Assembly: GCF_029504395.1 (NCBI RefSeq)
Contig: NZ_JAQFIF010000004.1
Location: 372,001 to 436,000 of the forward strand
Reading direction: 5' to 3'
DNA length: 64,000 nucleotides
Source: Arthrobacter sp. ES3-54
GTDB lineage: Bacteria > Actinomycetota > Actinomycetes > Actinomycetales > Micrococcaceae
Part shown: piece after piece, positions 13,171-25,809 of the stretch
Layout of the letters: every line of letters begins with the position of its first letter
Position numbering within the stretch: the first letter of the stretch is position 1
Notes under the pieces: model-generated
What the model was told of the DNA's origin: nothing
What the model saw: only the letters and a program-made list of their open reading frames with translations
Databases searched by the model: none
Made by a program: the position numbers and the translations under genes

Positions 13171-13688
13171 TGTACATGGTCAAGGGCGGCACGAGCGAGT
13201 GGCCGGACGCGGGACTTCCCGGGATCCGGATCAACCCGCAGACCCTGATGCCCCAGATCGTCAACGACGAGGTCCTGGCCGAGGCGTTGGCGGCCTCCGT
13301 CGACCCGGGGGACCTGATCCTCGTCCGGCTCGTCGAAGGGCACGCGGCCGAGGCCGCCGAGCTCCTGGCCGAGGCCCGCTACAAGGACCCCGACTCGCTC
13401 CGGCTGCGGATCTTCGAGGCGGACGTGCTCCGGGTTTCGAACCGGTTCGACCGGGCGGTCGAAGTGTTCCGGCAGCTCCTCGCCGAGACCCAGGGCACCC
13501 TGGAGGAGGCGGCCGTCCGCCAGCACCTCGGCAGGTCCTACTTCGCCGGCGGGAACGTTGGCGCCGCCGTCGAATCCTTCGCCAAGGCGCTGGATTTGCG
13601 CGTGGCCGGGTCCGCCGACGCGGCTCTGATCTACGCCTCCACAGTGGCGCTGCAGCGCGCGCGGGACGTGCTGGAACAGCAGTCCTGA
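13170..13688 (+). CDS. Small TPR-like helical protein
   Basis: 172 aa, soluble. Residues about 55-165 read as helical repeat pairs of TPR type (AELLAEARYKDPDSLRLRIF, RFDRAVEVFRQLLAETQ, AVRQHLGRSYFAGGNVGAAV, ESFAKALDL). No catalytic motif. ATG overlaps the aroB stop, so it is cotranslated with the shikimate genes, in the place where some actinobacteria carry aroQ. Its job is unknown; a protein-protein interaction role is inferred only from the fold. Confidence 0.7.
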
Positions 13689-13843
13689 GCCCCGGTCAGC
13701 CAGCTATCCACGGGAACCGGTAGAATAGATCTTGGATTTTTGACAAATACGCGCTGGCGGGCCGCACGGCATGCCGGCCCGGCATAGAACGTCTGGCCGA
13801 TAGCACCGGCCCGATGGAACCAGAGAGAAACTAAGAGGATACA

Positions 13844-14407
13844 GTGGCAACCACTAACGACATCAAGAACGGAACCGTCCTTAAGCTTGAGGGCCAGCTT
13901 TGGAACATCATCGAGTTCCAGCACGTCAAGCCCGGCAAGGGTGGCGCGTTCGTGCGCACCAAGATGCGCAACGTGATGTCCGGCAAGGTGGTCGACAAGA
14001 CCTTCAATGCCGGACTGAAGATTGAGACCGCCACGGTGGACCGCCGCGACTACCAGTACCTGTACCAGGACGGCACCGACTTCGTCTTCATGGACACCTC
14101 GGACTTCGACCAGCTCACCGTTTCCGCCGCCACCGTCGGCGACGCCACCAACTTCATGCTCGAGAACCAGATGGTCAACATCGCCATCCACGAGGGGAAC
14201 CCGCTCTACATCGAGCTGCCCCCGAGCGTCGTCCTCGAGATCACCTACACCGAGCCGGGCCTGCAGGGCGACCGCTCCTCGGCCGGCACCAAGCCCGCCA
14301 CGCTCGAAACCGGATACGAGATCCAGGTGCCGCTGTTCGTCGAGAACAACACCAAAGTCAAGGTCGACACCCGTGACGGCAGCTACCTCGGCCGGGTCAA
14401 CGACTAG
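13844..14407 (+). CDS. efp: Elongation factor P
   Basis: Relieves ribosome stalling at consecutive prolines. 187 aa, standard three-barrel length. The N-terminal KOW-like domain carries [19 protein letters not shown] with Lys32 at the loop tip that contacts the CCA end; the C-terminal OB region has [17 protein letters not shown]. The loop reads PGKGG and not the PGKGP described for unmodified actinobacterial EF-P. GTG start with AAGAGGA about 7 nt upstream. A -10-like TAGAAT lies at 13721. Its stop overlaps nusB. Confidence 0.96.
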   Translation: MATTNDIKNGTVLKLEGQLWNIIEFQHVKPGKGGAFVRTKMRNVMSGKVVDKTFNAGLKIETATVDRRDYQYLYQDGTDFVFMDTSDFDQLTVSAATVGDATNFMLENQMVNIAIHEGNPLYIELPPSVVLEITYTEPGLQGDRSSAGTKPATLETGYEIQVPLFVENNTKVKVDTRDGSYLGRVND

Positions 14408-14817
14408 TGAGTGCGCGCGGTAAGGCCCGGAACCGGGCCCTCGATGTGCTTTTTGAGGCCGAGCAGCGCTCTGCCTCGGCGTTCGACGTACTGAAGTCCC
14501 GCCGCGAGCAGACAGACCAGATCGTCAACCCGTACACCCTCGAAATTGTCGAAGGCGTGGTGTCGCACCAGGCGGCCATCGACGAATTCCTCGAGACCTA
14601 TTCGCAGGGCTGGACCCTGGAGCGCATGCCCTCCGTGGACCGCATCATCCTGCGGATCGGCACCTGGGAACTGCTCTACAACGACGACGTCCCGGACGGC
14701 GTGGCAGTCAGCGAAGCTGTGGCGCTGGCCAAAACGCTCTCCACGGACGAGTCGCCGTCGTTCATCAACGGCCTGCTGGGCCGGCTGCAGCAGCTGAAGC
14801 CTTCGCTGCTGGCCTAA
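14407..14817 (+). CDS. nusB: Transcription antitermination protein NusB
   Basis: Binds boxA RNA with S10 during rRNA transcription. 136 aa, all-helical NusB fold: ARGKARNRALDVLFEAEQRS at the N-terminus, LERMPSVDRIILRIGTWELL, and the conserved SEAVALAKTLSTDESPSFIN motif. GTG overlaps the efp TAG by 1 nt. A terminator follows after about 30 nt, ending the alaS-to-nusB run. Confidence 0.96.
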   Translation: MSARGKARNRALDVLFEAEQRSASAFDVLKSRREQTDQIVNPYTLEIVEGVVSHQAAIDEFLETYSQGWTLERMPSVDRIILRIGTWELLYNDDVPDGVAVSEAVALAKTLSTDESPSFINGLLGRLQQLKPSLLA

Positions 14818-14846
14818 GTCTTAAGGCAATCAGGTCAGGCACTACG

Positions 14847-14882
14847 AAGAACCCCGTCCAGGACAGCCTGGGCGGGGTTCTT
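14847..14882 (+). terminator. Intrinsic terminator after nusB
   Basis: AAGAACCCCG (14847-14856) pairs with CGGGGTTCTT (14873-14882), with an inner CCAGGACAGCCTGG hairpin; T-run at the 3' end. It separates nusB from the convergent prsW-like gene and also ends transcription in that direction poorly, lacking Ts on the other strand. Confidence 0.8.
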
Positions 14883-14885
14883 TCG

Positions 14886-16148
14886 TCAGCCGACGACGGC
14901 GGTCCGGAGCGCGGTGATCTCGGCGAGCTGGTGCTGCTCATCGCGTTGGTGCGCCGGCACGTCCCGGCCGGTGAGGATCCGTTGGCGCGTCAGTGCAAGC
15001 TGGGTGGCTGCATCGATCAGGGCCTTCATCTGCGCGCCCCGCCCGACGGATTTCGCCCAGCGCAGTGCAGAACGGCGGCCAGCGGCGGTGGCCAGCATTT
15101 CCACCTCAGCCGCGGTGAACCAGCCCGCGGCCGAGTATTCCTTGAGCCGCTGGCGGGTGAGCCTTCGCTCCGCCACCCGCAGCAGCACGATGACCAGGAC
15201 CGCCAGCAGGAAGATCGGGACCTGCACCAGGACGTACTGGGCCAAGAAGTCCTGGCCCATGCTGTTCCAGCCACTGTGCAGCAGCATCGCGGGGACGAGG
15301 CCGGCGGCGAACGCCAGCACGCCCAGCCCGGTGTGGCCGCGGCGCACCGCGAGGCCCATGATCAGGCCGGTGGTTCCCGTGAAGATGGCGTGGGCGAAGG
15401 GGGACATGACCCCGCGGAGGAAAAACACCACGGCGAGGTCCGTGCCGGGGTCGCTGGATTCGGCGATGGCACGGCCGAAGTACAGGATGTTCTCGGTGAA
15501 CGCGAAGCCAGCCGCGATCGTGAAGGCGAACACCACACCGTCCACCGGCCCGTTGAAATGCTTCGGGGCGAAGATCAGGAGCACCAGCAGCCCCAGGGAC
15601 TTAGCGAATTCCTCTACCACCGGCGCCTGGACCGTCACGGCGAAGGTCGTATAGTCCAGCCCGGAGGCCGGCCCCGCCACCAGCGAAAAGTACGGCTGGA
15701 TCAGCATGGTGACCGCGATGGAGACGGCAGCGCCCCAGACAAAGGCGAAAAGCAGCAGCGGCTTGGGCTCAGGTTCCCAGCGGTCGATGAAGCGCACGGT
15801 CAACAGCACGGTCCCCAGCGGAATCAGGGAGGCGATGAAGCCAATGACAAAGCCGGAGATTCCGGTCCTGTCCAGGAGGAAGGGCAGGACCAGGAAGAGG
15901 CTGACGAACGCGAGGAACCCGCCGGCCAGCACCAGGCCAGAAACGCCGGCGGAACGGCGGCCGCCCGGAACCGCCGGAAGGGCCGGAGGGAGCGCCGGCT
16001 GGAACTGGCCGCGGGAGTTGGCCGGGGCCTGCCGGTAGTCGGCCGGGCGGACATGTCCCAGCCACGTCGGGTTGGCCTGCTGGGGCAGCGGCCGCTGGCC
16101 TGAGGCGCCAAGGTAGTCCTGCCCGGGCCGTGGCTCGTTCGTCGTCAT
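14886..16148 (-). CDS. PrsW family intramembrane metalloprotease-like protein
   Basis: Multi-pass membrane protein, 420 aa, of the PrsW/CPBP-like superfamily that includes proteases cleaving anti-sigma factors. About 65 Pro/Gln-rich N-terminal residues are followed by roughly eight membrane segments. The signature EEFAKSLGLLVLL (EExxK) and the later FTENILYFG and SPFAHAIFTGTTGL motifs carry the expected catalytic Glu and His residues. The C-terminal 90 residues are soluble and helical. ATG 16148 is preferred over 16184 because a TAGGCT box ends 7 nt before it, giving a leaderless start. Substrate unknown. Confidence 0.85.
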   Translation of the reverse strand: MTTNEPRPGQDYLGASGQRPLPQQANPTWLGHVRPADYRQAPANSRGQFQPALPPALPAVPGGRRSAGVSGLVLAGGFLAFVSLFLVLPFLLDRTGISGFVIGFIASLIPLGTVLLTVRFIDRWEPEPKPLLLFAFVWGAAVSIAVTMLIQPYFSLVAGPASGLDYTTFAVTVQAPVVEEFAKSLGLLVLLIFAPKHFNGPVDGVVFAFTIAAGFAFTENILYFGRAIAESSDPGTDLAVVFFLRGVMSPFAHAIFTGTTGLIMGLAVRRGHTGLGVLAFAAGLVPAMLLHSGWNSMGQDFLAQYVLVQVPIFLLAVLVIVLLRVAERRLTRQRLKEYSAAGWFTAAEVEMLATAAGRRSALRWAKSVGRGAQMKALIDAATQLALTRQRILTGRDVPAHQRDEQHQLAEITALRTAVVG

Positions 16149-16155
16149 GGAGTCG

Positions 16156-16161
16156 AGCCTA
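16156..16161 (-). promoter_or_regulatory. -10 box for leaderless prsW-like mRNA
   Basis: TAGGCT on the - strand ends 7 nt before the ATG at 16148. There is no SD sequence between them. Confidence 0.45.
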
Positions 16162-16217
16162 TGTCCGTGTGAGGTTAAACGCATTCCGGCGGCGATGGGC
16201 CGTCTTCCCCGCTGTGG

Positions 16218-16223
16218 TAATTT
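16218..16223 (+). promoter_or_regulatory. Candidate extended -10 of the pyr operon
   Basis: TGGTAATTT contains TG one base before TAATTT (16218-16223), an extended -10 arrangement. It would place the start near 16230, just before the PyrR hairpin. No -35 is evident. Confidence 0.4.
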
Positions 16224-16238
16224 GAAAGAGCAAATAAT

Positions 16239-16277
16239 CCTTTTTTAATTCCGTCCCGTGAGGCGGGGAAAGGGGAG
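16239..16277 (+). promoter_or_regulatory. PyrR RNA-binding loop overlapping the pyrR Shine-Dalgarno
   Basis: The core TCCCGTGAGGC at 16254-16264 fits the Bacillus PyrR-binding consensus UCCNGNGAGGY exactly. The upper stem CCGTC/GGCGG (16251-16255 with 16262-16266) closes a six-nt loop, and the outer consensus A:U pair is replaced by a compensatory C:G. A lower stem can form between CCTTT (16239-16243) and AAAGG (16269-16273), hiding most of the AGGGGAG SD at 16271-16277. No terminator is present, so translational repression by PyrR is the likely mode. Confidence 0.75.
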
Positions 16278-16284
16278 ACGAGCT

Positions 16285-16884
16285 TTGACTTCTGTGCCTT
16301 CAGCACCGGGTCCGGCGAAGGTGATACTCACCCGGGTTGTCCTCAACCAGGCTGACATAGACCGCGCCCTCACTCGTATCGCCCACGAAATTCTCGAGGC
16401 CAACAAGGGCTCCCAGGACCTCGTCCTGCTGGGTATCCCGCGCCGGGGTTATCCCCTCGCCGTCCGCCTCGCCGCCAAGATCGCCGCCGCCGACCCCACA
16501 GTGGACGCCTCCGCGATTGTCGGCCAGCTCGACGTCACCATGTTCCGCGATGACCTCTCGCACCAGCCCACCAGGCCGCCGTACCCCACGCAGCTCCCGC
16601 GCACCGGGATCGATAACAAAGTTGTTGTGCTGATCGACGACGTCCTCTACTCCGGGCGCACCATCCGGGCAGCCCTCGATGCCATCATCGACCTCGGCCG
16701 CCCGCGGATTGTCCGCCTCGCCGTGCTGATCGACCGTGGCCACCGGGAACTGCCCATCCGCGCGGACCACGTCGGCAAGAACCTGCCCACCTCCTCGTCC
16801 GAGAAGGTCCGCGTCCGCCTCGAGGAAACCGATTCCGTGGACGGCGCACCCGTCAATGAAGTGGTCATTGAGGCCACAGCATGA
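16285..16884 (+). CDS. pyrR: Bifunctional pyr operon regulator / uracil phosphoribosyltransferase
   Basis: UMP/UTP-responsive RNA-binding regulator with a type I phosphoribosyltransferase fold. 199 aa. PRPP-binding motif [20 protein letters not shown], plus [18 protein letters not shown] and [13 protein letters not shown] typical of PyrR. TTG 16285 is chosen because AGGGGAG lies 7 nt upstream; the in-frame GTG at 16258 sits inside the PyrR-binding hairpin and has no SD. First gene of the pyrimidine operon; its TGA overlaps the pyrB ATG by 4 nt. Autogenous control through the upstream hairpin is likely. Confidence 0.93.
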   Translation: MTSVPSAPGPAKVILTRVVLNQADIDRALTRIAHEILEANKGSQDLVLLGIPRRGYPLAVRLAAKIAAADPTVDASAIVGQLDVTMFRDDLSHQPTRPPYPTQLPRTGIDNKVVVLIDDVLYSGRTIRAALDAIIDLGRPRIVRLAVLIDRGHRELPIRADHVGKNLPTSSSEKVRVRLEETDSVDGAPVNEVVIEATA

Positions 16885-17939
16885 GGCACCTGCTCTCCAC
16901 CCAGGACCTGAGCCTGCACGACGCCATCCGCATCCTGGACACCGCCGAGGAAATGGCGGCCGTGGGGGAGCGCGAGGTCAAAAAGCTCCCTGCCCTGCGC
17001 GGGCGCACCGTGGTCAACCTGTTCTTCGAGGACTCCACCCGCACCCGGATCTCCTTCGAGGCAGCCGCCAAGCGGCTCTCCGCCGACGTCATCAACTTCG
17101 CCGCGAAAGGCTCCTCCGTCTCCAAGGGCGAGTCACTCAAGGACACCGCCCAGACACTCGCCGCGATGGGCGCCGACGCGGTGGTCATCCGGCACTGGGC
17201 CTCCGGCGCCCCGCACCGGCTTGCCGCAACCGACTGGATCGACGCCGCCGTCATCAACGCCGGGGACGGCACCCACGAACACCCCACGCAGGCGCTGTTG
17301 GACGCGTTCACCATGCGCCGGCACTGGTCGAAGCTGGCCGGCACGCCGTCGGCCGGAGCCGACCTCAAAGGCATGCGCGTCGCCATCGCCGGCGACGTGC
17401 TGCACTCCCGGGTGGCGCGTTCCAACGTCTGGCTGCTGCGCACCCTCGGCGCCGAAGTCACCCTCGTTGCGCCGCCCACCTTGCTGCCCATCGGCGTCGA
17501 AAAGTGGCCCTGCGCCGTTAGCTTCGACCTCGACGAGACCCTCGCACAGGGCGTGGATGCCATGATGATGCTCCGGGTCCAGGGCGAACGGATGAATGCA
17601 TCCTTCTTCCCGACCACCCGGGAGTACTCGCGCCGCTGGGGCTTCGACGACAACCGGCTCCGGGCCCTCGACAGCCTCGGGCTCAAGGACACCATCATCA
17701 TGCACCCGGGTCCGATGAACCGCGGCCTGGAAATCTCCGCTGCCGCGGCCGACTCGCCCCGCTCCACCGTGCTGGCGCAGGTCCGCAACGGTGTCTCCAT
17801 CCGCATGGCGGCACTGTACCTGCTGCTTTCCGGGGAGAACCGCGAACCGGCCCCGGCACCTGTACCTGCATCCGTGTCTGCATCCGCGGCCCACGCCGCC
17901 AATCCGAACCTCACTCATTCCCACCAGGAGAGCCACTGA
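16881..17939 (+). CDS. pyrB: Aspartate carbamoyltransferase catalytic subunit
   Basis: Forms carbamoyl-aspartate from carbamoyl phosphate and aspartate. 352 aa. Carbamoyl-phosphate site [31 protein letters not shown] and the aspartate-site region [11 protein letters not shown], followed by [11 protein letters not shown]. The last 35 residues form an Ala/Pro-rich tail ([15 protein letters not shown]) beyond the family core. No pyrI regulatory subunit is present, as in other actinobacteria. Overlaps pyrR and pyrC. Confidence 0.97.
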   Translation: MRHLLSTQDLSLHDAIRILDTAEEMAAVGEREVKKLPALRGRTVVNLFFEDSTRTRISFEAAAKRLSADVINFAAKGSSVSKGESLKDTAQTLAAMGADAVVIRHWASGAPHRLAATDWIDAAVINAGDGTHEHPTQALLDAFTMRRHWSKLAGTPSAGADLKGMRVAIAGDVLHSRVARSNVWLLRTLGAEVTLVAPPTLLPIGVEKWPCAVSFDLDETLAQGVDAMMMLRVQGERMNASFFPTTREYSRRWGFDDNRLRALDSLGLKDTIIMHPGPMNRGLEISAAAADSPRSTVLAQVRNGVSIRMAALYLLLSGENREPAPAPVPASVSASAAHAANPNLTHSHQESH

Positions 17940-19327
17940 TGGCCGAACAGCAACAGCACGCAGACAACAGCGGGGCCTACCTCATCCGAGGCGCCTCGAT
18001 CCTGGGCGGAGCAGCCGAAGACCTCCTGATCCGGGACGGCGTGATCGCCGCCCGCGGCCGGCAGTTGGACGCGGACGTCGCCGGGGTGAGGGGCGCAACA
18101 GTAATTGACGCCGCCGGCCTCGTCGCGCTCCCGGGCATGGTGGACATCCACACGCACCTGCGTGAACCCGGCCGCGAAGACGCCGAAACCGTCGAAACCG
18201 GCACCCGCGCCGCCGCACTCGGCGGCTATACGGCCGTCCACGCGATGGCCAACAGCACCCCGGTGGCGGACACCGCCGGCGTCGTCGAACAAGTCCTCAC
18301 CCTTGGCCGGACCGCCGGCTGGGTGGACGTCCGCCCGGTGGGCGCCGTCACCGTTGGACTCGCGGGGGAGCAGCTCGCCGAACTCGGCGCCATGGCCGAC
18401 TCCCGGGCCCACGTGCGGGTCTTTTCCGACGACGGCATCTGCGTGCACGATCCGGTGCTGATGCGCCGCGCGCTCGAATACGTCAAGGCGTTCGACGGCG
18501 TCGTGGCCCAGCACGCGCAGGAACCCCGCCTCACCGCCGGCGCCCAGATGAACGAGGGCGAGGTCTCCGCCGTCCTGGGCCTGGCCGGCTGGCCGGCTGT
18601 TGCCGAAGAAAGCATCATCGCCCGGGACGTGCTGCTGGCCCAGCACGTCGGCTCCCGCCTGCACGTGTGCCACGTCTCCACGGCCGGGTCCGTGGAGATC
18701 ATCCGCTGGGCCAAGTCCCGCGGCGTCAACGTCACGGCCGAGGTCACCCCGCACCACCTCTGGCTCACGGATGAGCTCGCCCGCAGCTACGACCCCGTCT
18801 ACAAGGTCAACCCGCCGCTGCGCACCGACGCCGATGTCCAGGCCCTCCGCGCCGCCCTGGCCGACGGCACGATCGACGTCGTCGGCACCGACCACGCCCC
18901 GCACCCGAGCGAACACAAGGAATGCGAGTGGGCGCAGGCGGCCATGGGCATGACCGGGCTGGAAACTGCGCTCTCCGTGGTGCAGCACACCATGATCGAA
19001 TCCGGCCTGATGGGCTGGGAAGACTTCGCCCGCGTGACCTCCACGGCACCGGCCGCTATCGGCCGGGTCCAGGACCAGGGCCGCCCGCTCGAGGCCGGGG
19101 AGCCCGCCAACGTCACACTCGTGGACCCGGCTGCGCGCTGGACCGTGGACCCTTCTAAGATGGCAACCATGGGCCGTAACTCTCCGTTTGCCGGCCGGGA
19201 ACTGCCCGGGAAGGTAGTGGCGACGTTCTTCAAGGGCCACCCGACCGTTCTCGACGGAAAACTCAACACCCCCTACCGGTGGCCGGCCGACGCTGTCGAC
19301 GCCGGACCGGCGGGCCGCCGCCCATGA
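17939..19327 (+). CDS. pyrC: Dihydroorotase
   Basis: Zn-dependent cyclisation of carbamoyl-aspartate to dihydroorotate. 462 aa, type I amidohydrolase. Metal-binding motif MVDIHTHLREPGREDAET, later His residues in AQHAQEPRL and LHVCHVSTAGS, and the conserved Asp in VVGTDHAPHPSEHKE. ATG overlaps the pyrB TGA; the stop overlaps the following membrane gene by 4 nt. Confidence 0.96.
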   Translation: MAEQQQHADNSGAYLIRGASILGGAAEDLLIRDGVIAARGRQLDADVAGVRGATVIDAAGLVALPGMVDIHTHLREPGREDAETVETGTRAAALGGYTAVHAMANSTPVADTAGVVEQVLTLGRTAGWVDVRPVGAVTVGLAGEQLAELGAMADSRAHVRVFSDDGICVHDPVLMRRALEYVKAFDGVVAQHAQEPRLTAGAQMNEGEVSAVLGLAGWPAVAEESIIARDVLLAQHVGSRLHVCHVSTAGSVEIIRWAKSRGVNVTAEVTPHHLWLTDELARSYDPVYKVNPPLRTDADVQALRAALADGTIDVVGTDHAPHPSEHKECEWAQAAMGMTGLETALSVVQHTMIESGLMGWEDFARVTSTAPAAIGRVQDQGRPLEAGEPANVTLVDPAARWTVDPSKMATMGRNSPFAGRELPGKVVATFFKGHPTVLDGKLNTPYRWPADAVDAGPAGRRP

Positions 19328-19845
19328 CGGTCAAGGACCTTTCCCTGCTCTTCACGCTCGTCCTGACCGGCGTCGCGCTTGTCCTCATCGCGGTCGGCTG
19401 GCGCAACCGCCTGCGCCGCCAGTCCGACGTCGAGCCCCTCCCCGAGGTCCCCGCCGAGCTCGGCGCCCCGCTGGCCGCGGCCGAGGGCCAGTACGTCGCG
19501 TCCACCACCGCCGGCGACTGGCTGGACCGGATCGCCGTGCACAATCTGGGCATCCGCACCAACGCCACGCTCAGCGTGCACCCCGAAGGCGTGCTGTTCG
19601 ATCGCGCGGGCGCCGGTCCGGTGTTCATCCCGGCCTCACGCCTCACCGGTGTGCGGCAGGAAAGCGGCATGGCCGGAAAGTTCGTCGAGAAGGACGGCCT
19701 GCTGGTGCTGAGCTGGATGCTCGGTTCCCACGAGCTGGACACCGGCTACCGGACCCGCCGTGCCGAGGACAAGGCCGTGCTCCTCACCACCCTCCAAGAT
19801 TTAATCTCCGCAGCCCCTCAGGCAGAAGCCGATAGTGGAAAGTAA
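19324..19845 (+). CDS. Membrane-anchored PH-like domain protein of the pyr operon
   Basis: 173 aa. One N-terminal membrane helix ([20 protein letters not shown]), a basic stop-transfer (WRNRLRRQ), a linker, then a beta-rich domain of about 110 residues ([40 protein letters not shown]) resembling bacterial PH domains. No catalytic residues. ATG overlaps pyrC and its end overlaps carA by 11 nt, so it is a fixed member of the operon; membership is also seen in related actinobacteria as I recall. Function unknown. Confidence 0.75.
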   Translation: MTVKDLSLLFTLVLTGVALVLIAVGWRNRLRRQSDVEPLPEVPAELGAPLAAAEGQYVASTTAGDWLDRIAVHNLGIRTNATLSVHPEGVLFDRAGAGPVFIPASRLTGVRQESGMAGKFVEKDGLLVLSWMLGSHELDTGYRTRRAEDKAVLLTTLQDLISAAPQAEADSGK

Positions 19846-21114
19846 CGACGTGACGGAAGCCAACGAAGTGCCAGAAACAGAAGTGACAACCACCCCCGCT
19901 GCACCCGCTGCAGCAGCATCCACCCCCGCAGTCCTCGTGCTCGAGGACGGCCGGATTTTCCGCGGCACCAGCTACGGCGCCACCGGAACGGCGCTCGGCG
20001 AGGCGGTCTTCGCGACCGGCATGACCGGCTACCAGGAGACCATCACCGACCCCTCCTACGCACGCCAGCTCGTGGTCCAGACCGCGCCGCACATTGGCAA
20101 CACCGGCGTCAACACCGACGACGCCGAGTCCCGCCGCATCTGGGTAGCCGGCTACATCGTCCGCGACGCCGCGCGCCGGCCCTCCAACTGGCGTTCCGAA
20201 CGGTCCCTGGACGATGAGCTGACCGAGCAGGGGATCGTCGGCATCCAGGGCGTCGACACCCGCGCCATCACCCGCCACCTGCGCGAACACAAGACCATGC
20301 GCGCCGGCATCTTTTCCGGCGACGCCGCCCGCGCCACGGACAAGGAACTCGTCGACGCCGTCCTGGCCAGCGCGCCGATGGAAGGCTCACGGCTCGCCGA
20401 GGAAGTCAGCGTGGACGCCGCGTACACCGTGGAGCCCAAGGACTTCGGCTGGGACGGCGAGCCGCGCTTCAGCATCGCCGCCATCGACCTCGGCATCAAG
20501 CGCATGACCCCGGTCCGTTTCGCCGAGCGCGGTGTCCGGGTGCACGTGCTGCCCGCCACGGCAACCCTCGCCGACGTCCAGGCCGTCAACCCGGACGGCT
20601 TCTTCATGTCCAACGGCCCCGGTGACCCCGCCACCGCGGACAACCAGGTGGCGCTGCTGCGCTCCGTGCTCGACGAGAAGATCCCGTACTTCGGGATCTG
20701 CTTCGGCAACCAGATCCTGGGCCGGGCCCTCGGGTTCGGCACCTACAAGCTGCGCTACGGCCACCGCGGCATCAACCAGCCCGTGATGGACCGCCGCACC
20801 GGCAAGGTCGAAATCACCTCGCAGAACCACGGGTTCGCCGTCGACGCTCCGCTCAACGGCGCCACGCAGGCCCCCGAGGAGCGCTTCGGCCGTGTCGAGG
20901 TCAGCCACGTGAGCCTCAATGACGACGTCGTCGAAGGCCTCGCCTGCCTCGACATCCCGGCCTTCTCCGTGCAGTACCACCCCGAAGCTGCCGCCGGCCC
21001 GCACGACGCCGCCTACCTCTTCGACCGCTTCATCGAGCTGATGGCGGACGCTTCTTCAAAGACAGAGACAGGCACAAAGACTGCCACCGATTCCAAGACT
21101 GAGGACAAGAAGTA

Positions 21115-21115
<1 letters not shown>
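19835..21115 (+). CDS. carA: Carbamoyl-phosphate synthase small subunit (glutamine amidotransferase)
   Basis: Supplies ammonia from glutamine to CarB. 426 aa. N-terminal CPSase small domain ([20 protein letters not shown]) and C-terminal class I glutaminase with catalytic Cys in [12 protein letters not shown] and the His-Glu pair in [12 protein letters not shown]. The roughly 30 N-terminal residues (Thr/Ala/Glu-rich) and a Thr/Lys-rich tail are low complexity. GTG 19835 is the first start; GTG 19850 also fits. Stop overlaps carB by 1 nt. Confidence 0.95.
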
Positions 21116-24406
<3,291 letters not shown>

Positions 24407-24414
<8 letters not shown>

Positions 24415-25273
24415 GGCATCCACGGCCGGAACCCCCGGCCGGGAGTCCTTCGGCTCCCGGCTGGGGCGGGCCATGGCGGACCGCGGCCCGCTGTGCGTCG
24501 GCATCGACCCGCACCCGGCGCTCCTGCAGCGCTGGGGACTGACTGACGACCCCGCCGGGCTGGAACGCTTCTCGCTGACCGTCCTGGAGGCCGTGGGCTC
24601 CCTCGCTGCCGCGGTGAAGCCGCAGGTGGCCCTGTACGAGCGGCACGGCTCCGCGGGAATCGCCGTGCTCGAACGGATCCTGGCCGCGGCTGCGGAAAAC
24701 TCCGTGCTGAGCATTGCGGATGCCAAACGCGGCGACATCGGCTCCACCATGGCTGCCTACGCCGACGCCTGGCTGCGGGACGGCTCTGCCCTGGCCGCGG
24801 ATTCGGTCACGCTGAGCCCGTACCTGGGCTTTGAGTCGCTCCGGCCCGCCCTGGACCTGGCGGCCGAGACCGGGCGCGGCGTGTTCGTCCTCGCGCTGAC
24901 CTCGAACCCGGAAGGCGCCTCCGTGCAGCACGTCGGCGGGGCGGACTCCGTCGCGCGGCGGATCACGGAAGCGGCGGCGGCGGAGAACCGCCGCTATGAC
25001 GGTCCGCTCGGTTCCGTGGGCCTGGTGATCGGCGCCACGGTGGGTTCAGCCCTCACCGCACTGGATCTCGACCTGGCGGCGGTCCGCGGGCCCATCCTGG
25101 CCCCCGGCCTGGGTGCGCAGGGCGCCACGGCCGCGGACCTGCGCCGAACTTTCGGTGCGGCCTATCCCCAGGTCCTGGGCACTTCGAGCCGGGACATCCT
25201 CGGCGCCGGACCGCAGCTGCAGTCCCTCCGGGATGCCGCACGGCGCACCCTCGACGAACTCCTCGCCGCCTAG
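24407..25273 (+). CDS. pyrF: Orotidine-5'-phosphate decarboxylase, type 2
   Basis: Last step of UMP synthesis. 288 aa, the longer actinobacterial class. Signature [19 protein letters not shown] with the catalytic Lys/Asp cluster; [12 protein letters not shown] near the N-terminus and [14 protein letters not shown] at the phosphate site. ATG lies inside the end of carB. It closes the pyrimidine operon and is followed by a strong terminator. pyrD is not in the window. Confidence 0.95.
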
Positions 25274-25288
25274 CGGCCGCCGGGAAGC

Positions 25289-25329
25289 CGGCCCGGGTCC
25301 GGGGCTCCCGGACCCGGGCCGCGGGCTTT
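25289..25329 (+). terminator. Terminator of the pyr operon
   Basis: A perfect 15-bp hairpin: CGGCCCGGGTCCGGG (25289-25303), loop GCT, and its complement at 25307-25321, followed by CGGGCTTTC. GC-only stem with a short T-run. Confidence 0.7.
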
Positions 25330-25374
25330 CCGGACGGCGGCCAGCTTCGGCCTGCTGGCGTCCGCAGATTTCCA

Positions 25375-25404
25375 TTGATTTCTGCCGCCGCCAGACGGTA
25401 GGTT
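25375..25404 (+). promoter_or_regulatory. mihF promoter
   Basis: TTGATT (25375-25380), 18 nt spacer, TAGGTT (25399-25404). It would start near 25411, leaving a 43-nt leader with GGGAGG before the GTG. Confidence 0.55.
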
Positions 25405-25453
25405 CGGGGCAAGGGCACGAGTGCCCCGTCCCGCCATGCAGGGAGGACTTCCA

Positions 25454-25771
25454 GTGAGTTTGAGACCCCTCACTCCGCAGGAGCGTTCCGACGCCCTCCG
25501 CAAGGCCGCTGCCGCAAGGGCCACCAGGGCCGAGGCAAAGGAGCGCCTCAAGACGGGGGAACTGTCTATTGCCAAAGTCATCAGTGCCGCCGAAACCGAC
25601 GACGCCATTGCCCGCATGAGAATTGTGGAGCTGCTCGAAGCCCTGCCCGGGATCGGCCGGGTCCGGGCGGCCGCCATCATGGACCAGCTTGGCATCGCGC
25701 AATCCCGACGGGTCCGCGGCCTGGGAATCCACCAGCGCCGGGCGCTGGTAGATTTTATTGACGACAAATAG
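25454..25771 (+). CDS. mihF: Integration host factor, actinobacterial type (mIHF)
   Basis: Nucleoid-associated DNA-binding protein of the mIHF/sIHF family, unrelated to proteobacterial IHF. 105 aa. N-terminal helix rich in Ala/Arg ([20 protein letters not shown]) and the helix-two-turn-helix part [19 protein letters not shown], ending [20 protein letters not shown] 25454 is chosen over 25421 because GGGAGG lies about 8 nt upstream and homologues begin near [10 protein letters not shown]. gmk follows after 38 nt. Confidence 0.93.
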   Translation: MSLRPLTPQERSDALRKAAAARATRAEAKERLKTGELSIAKVISAAETDDAIARMRIVELLEALPGIGRVRAAAIMDQLGIAQSRRVRGLGIHQRRALVDFIDDK

Positions 25772-25809
25772 CTCGTTCCGCCGAGCTGCCCCCACCGCCG
25801 AAGGAATAT

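Noticed and set aside
16258-16284. GTG 16258 as pyrR start
   Set aside because: It lies in the loop of the PyrR-binding hairpin and has no SD, whereas TTG 16285 has AGGGGAG at 7 nt.
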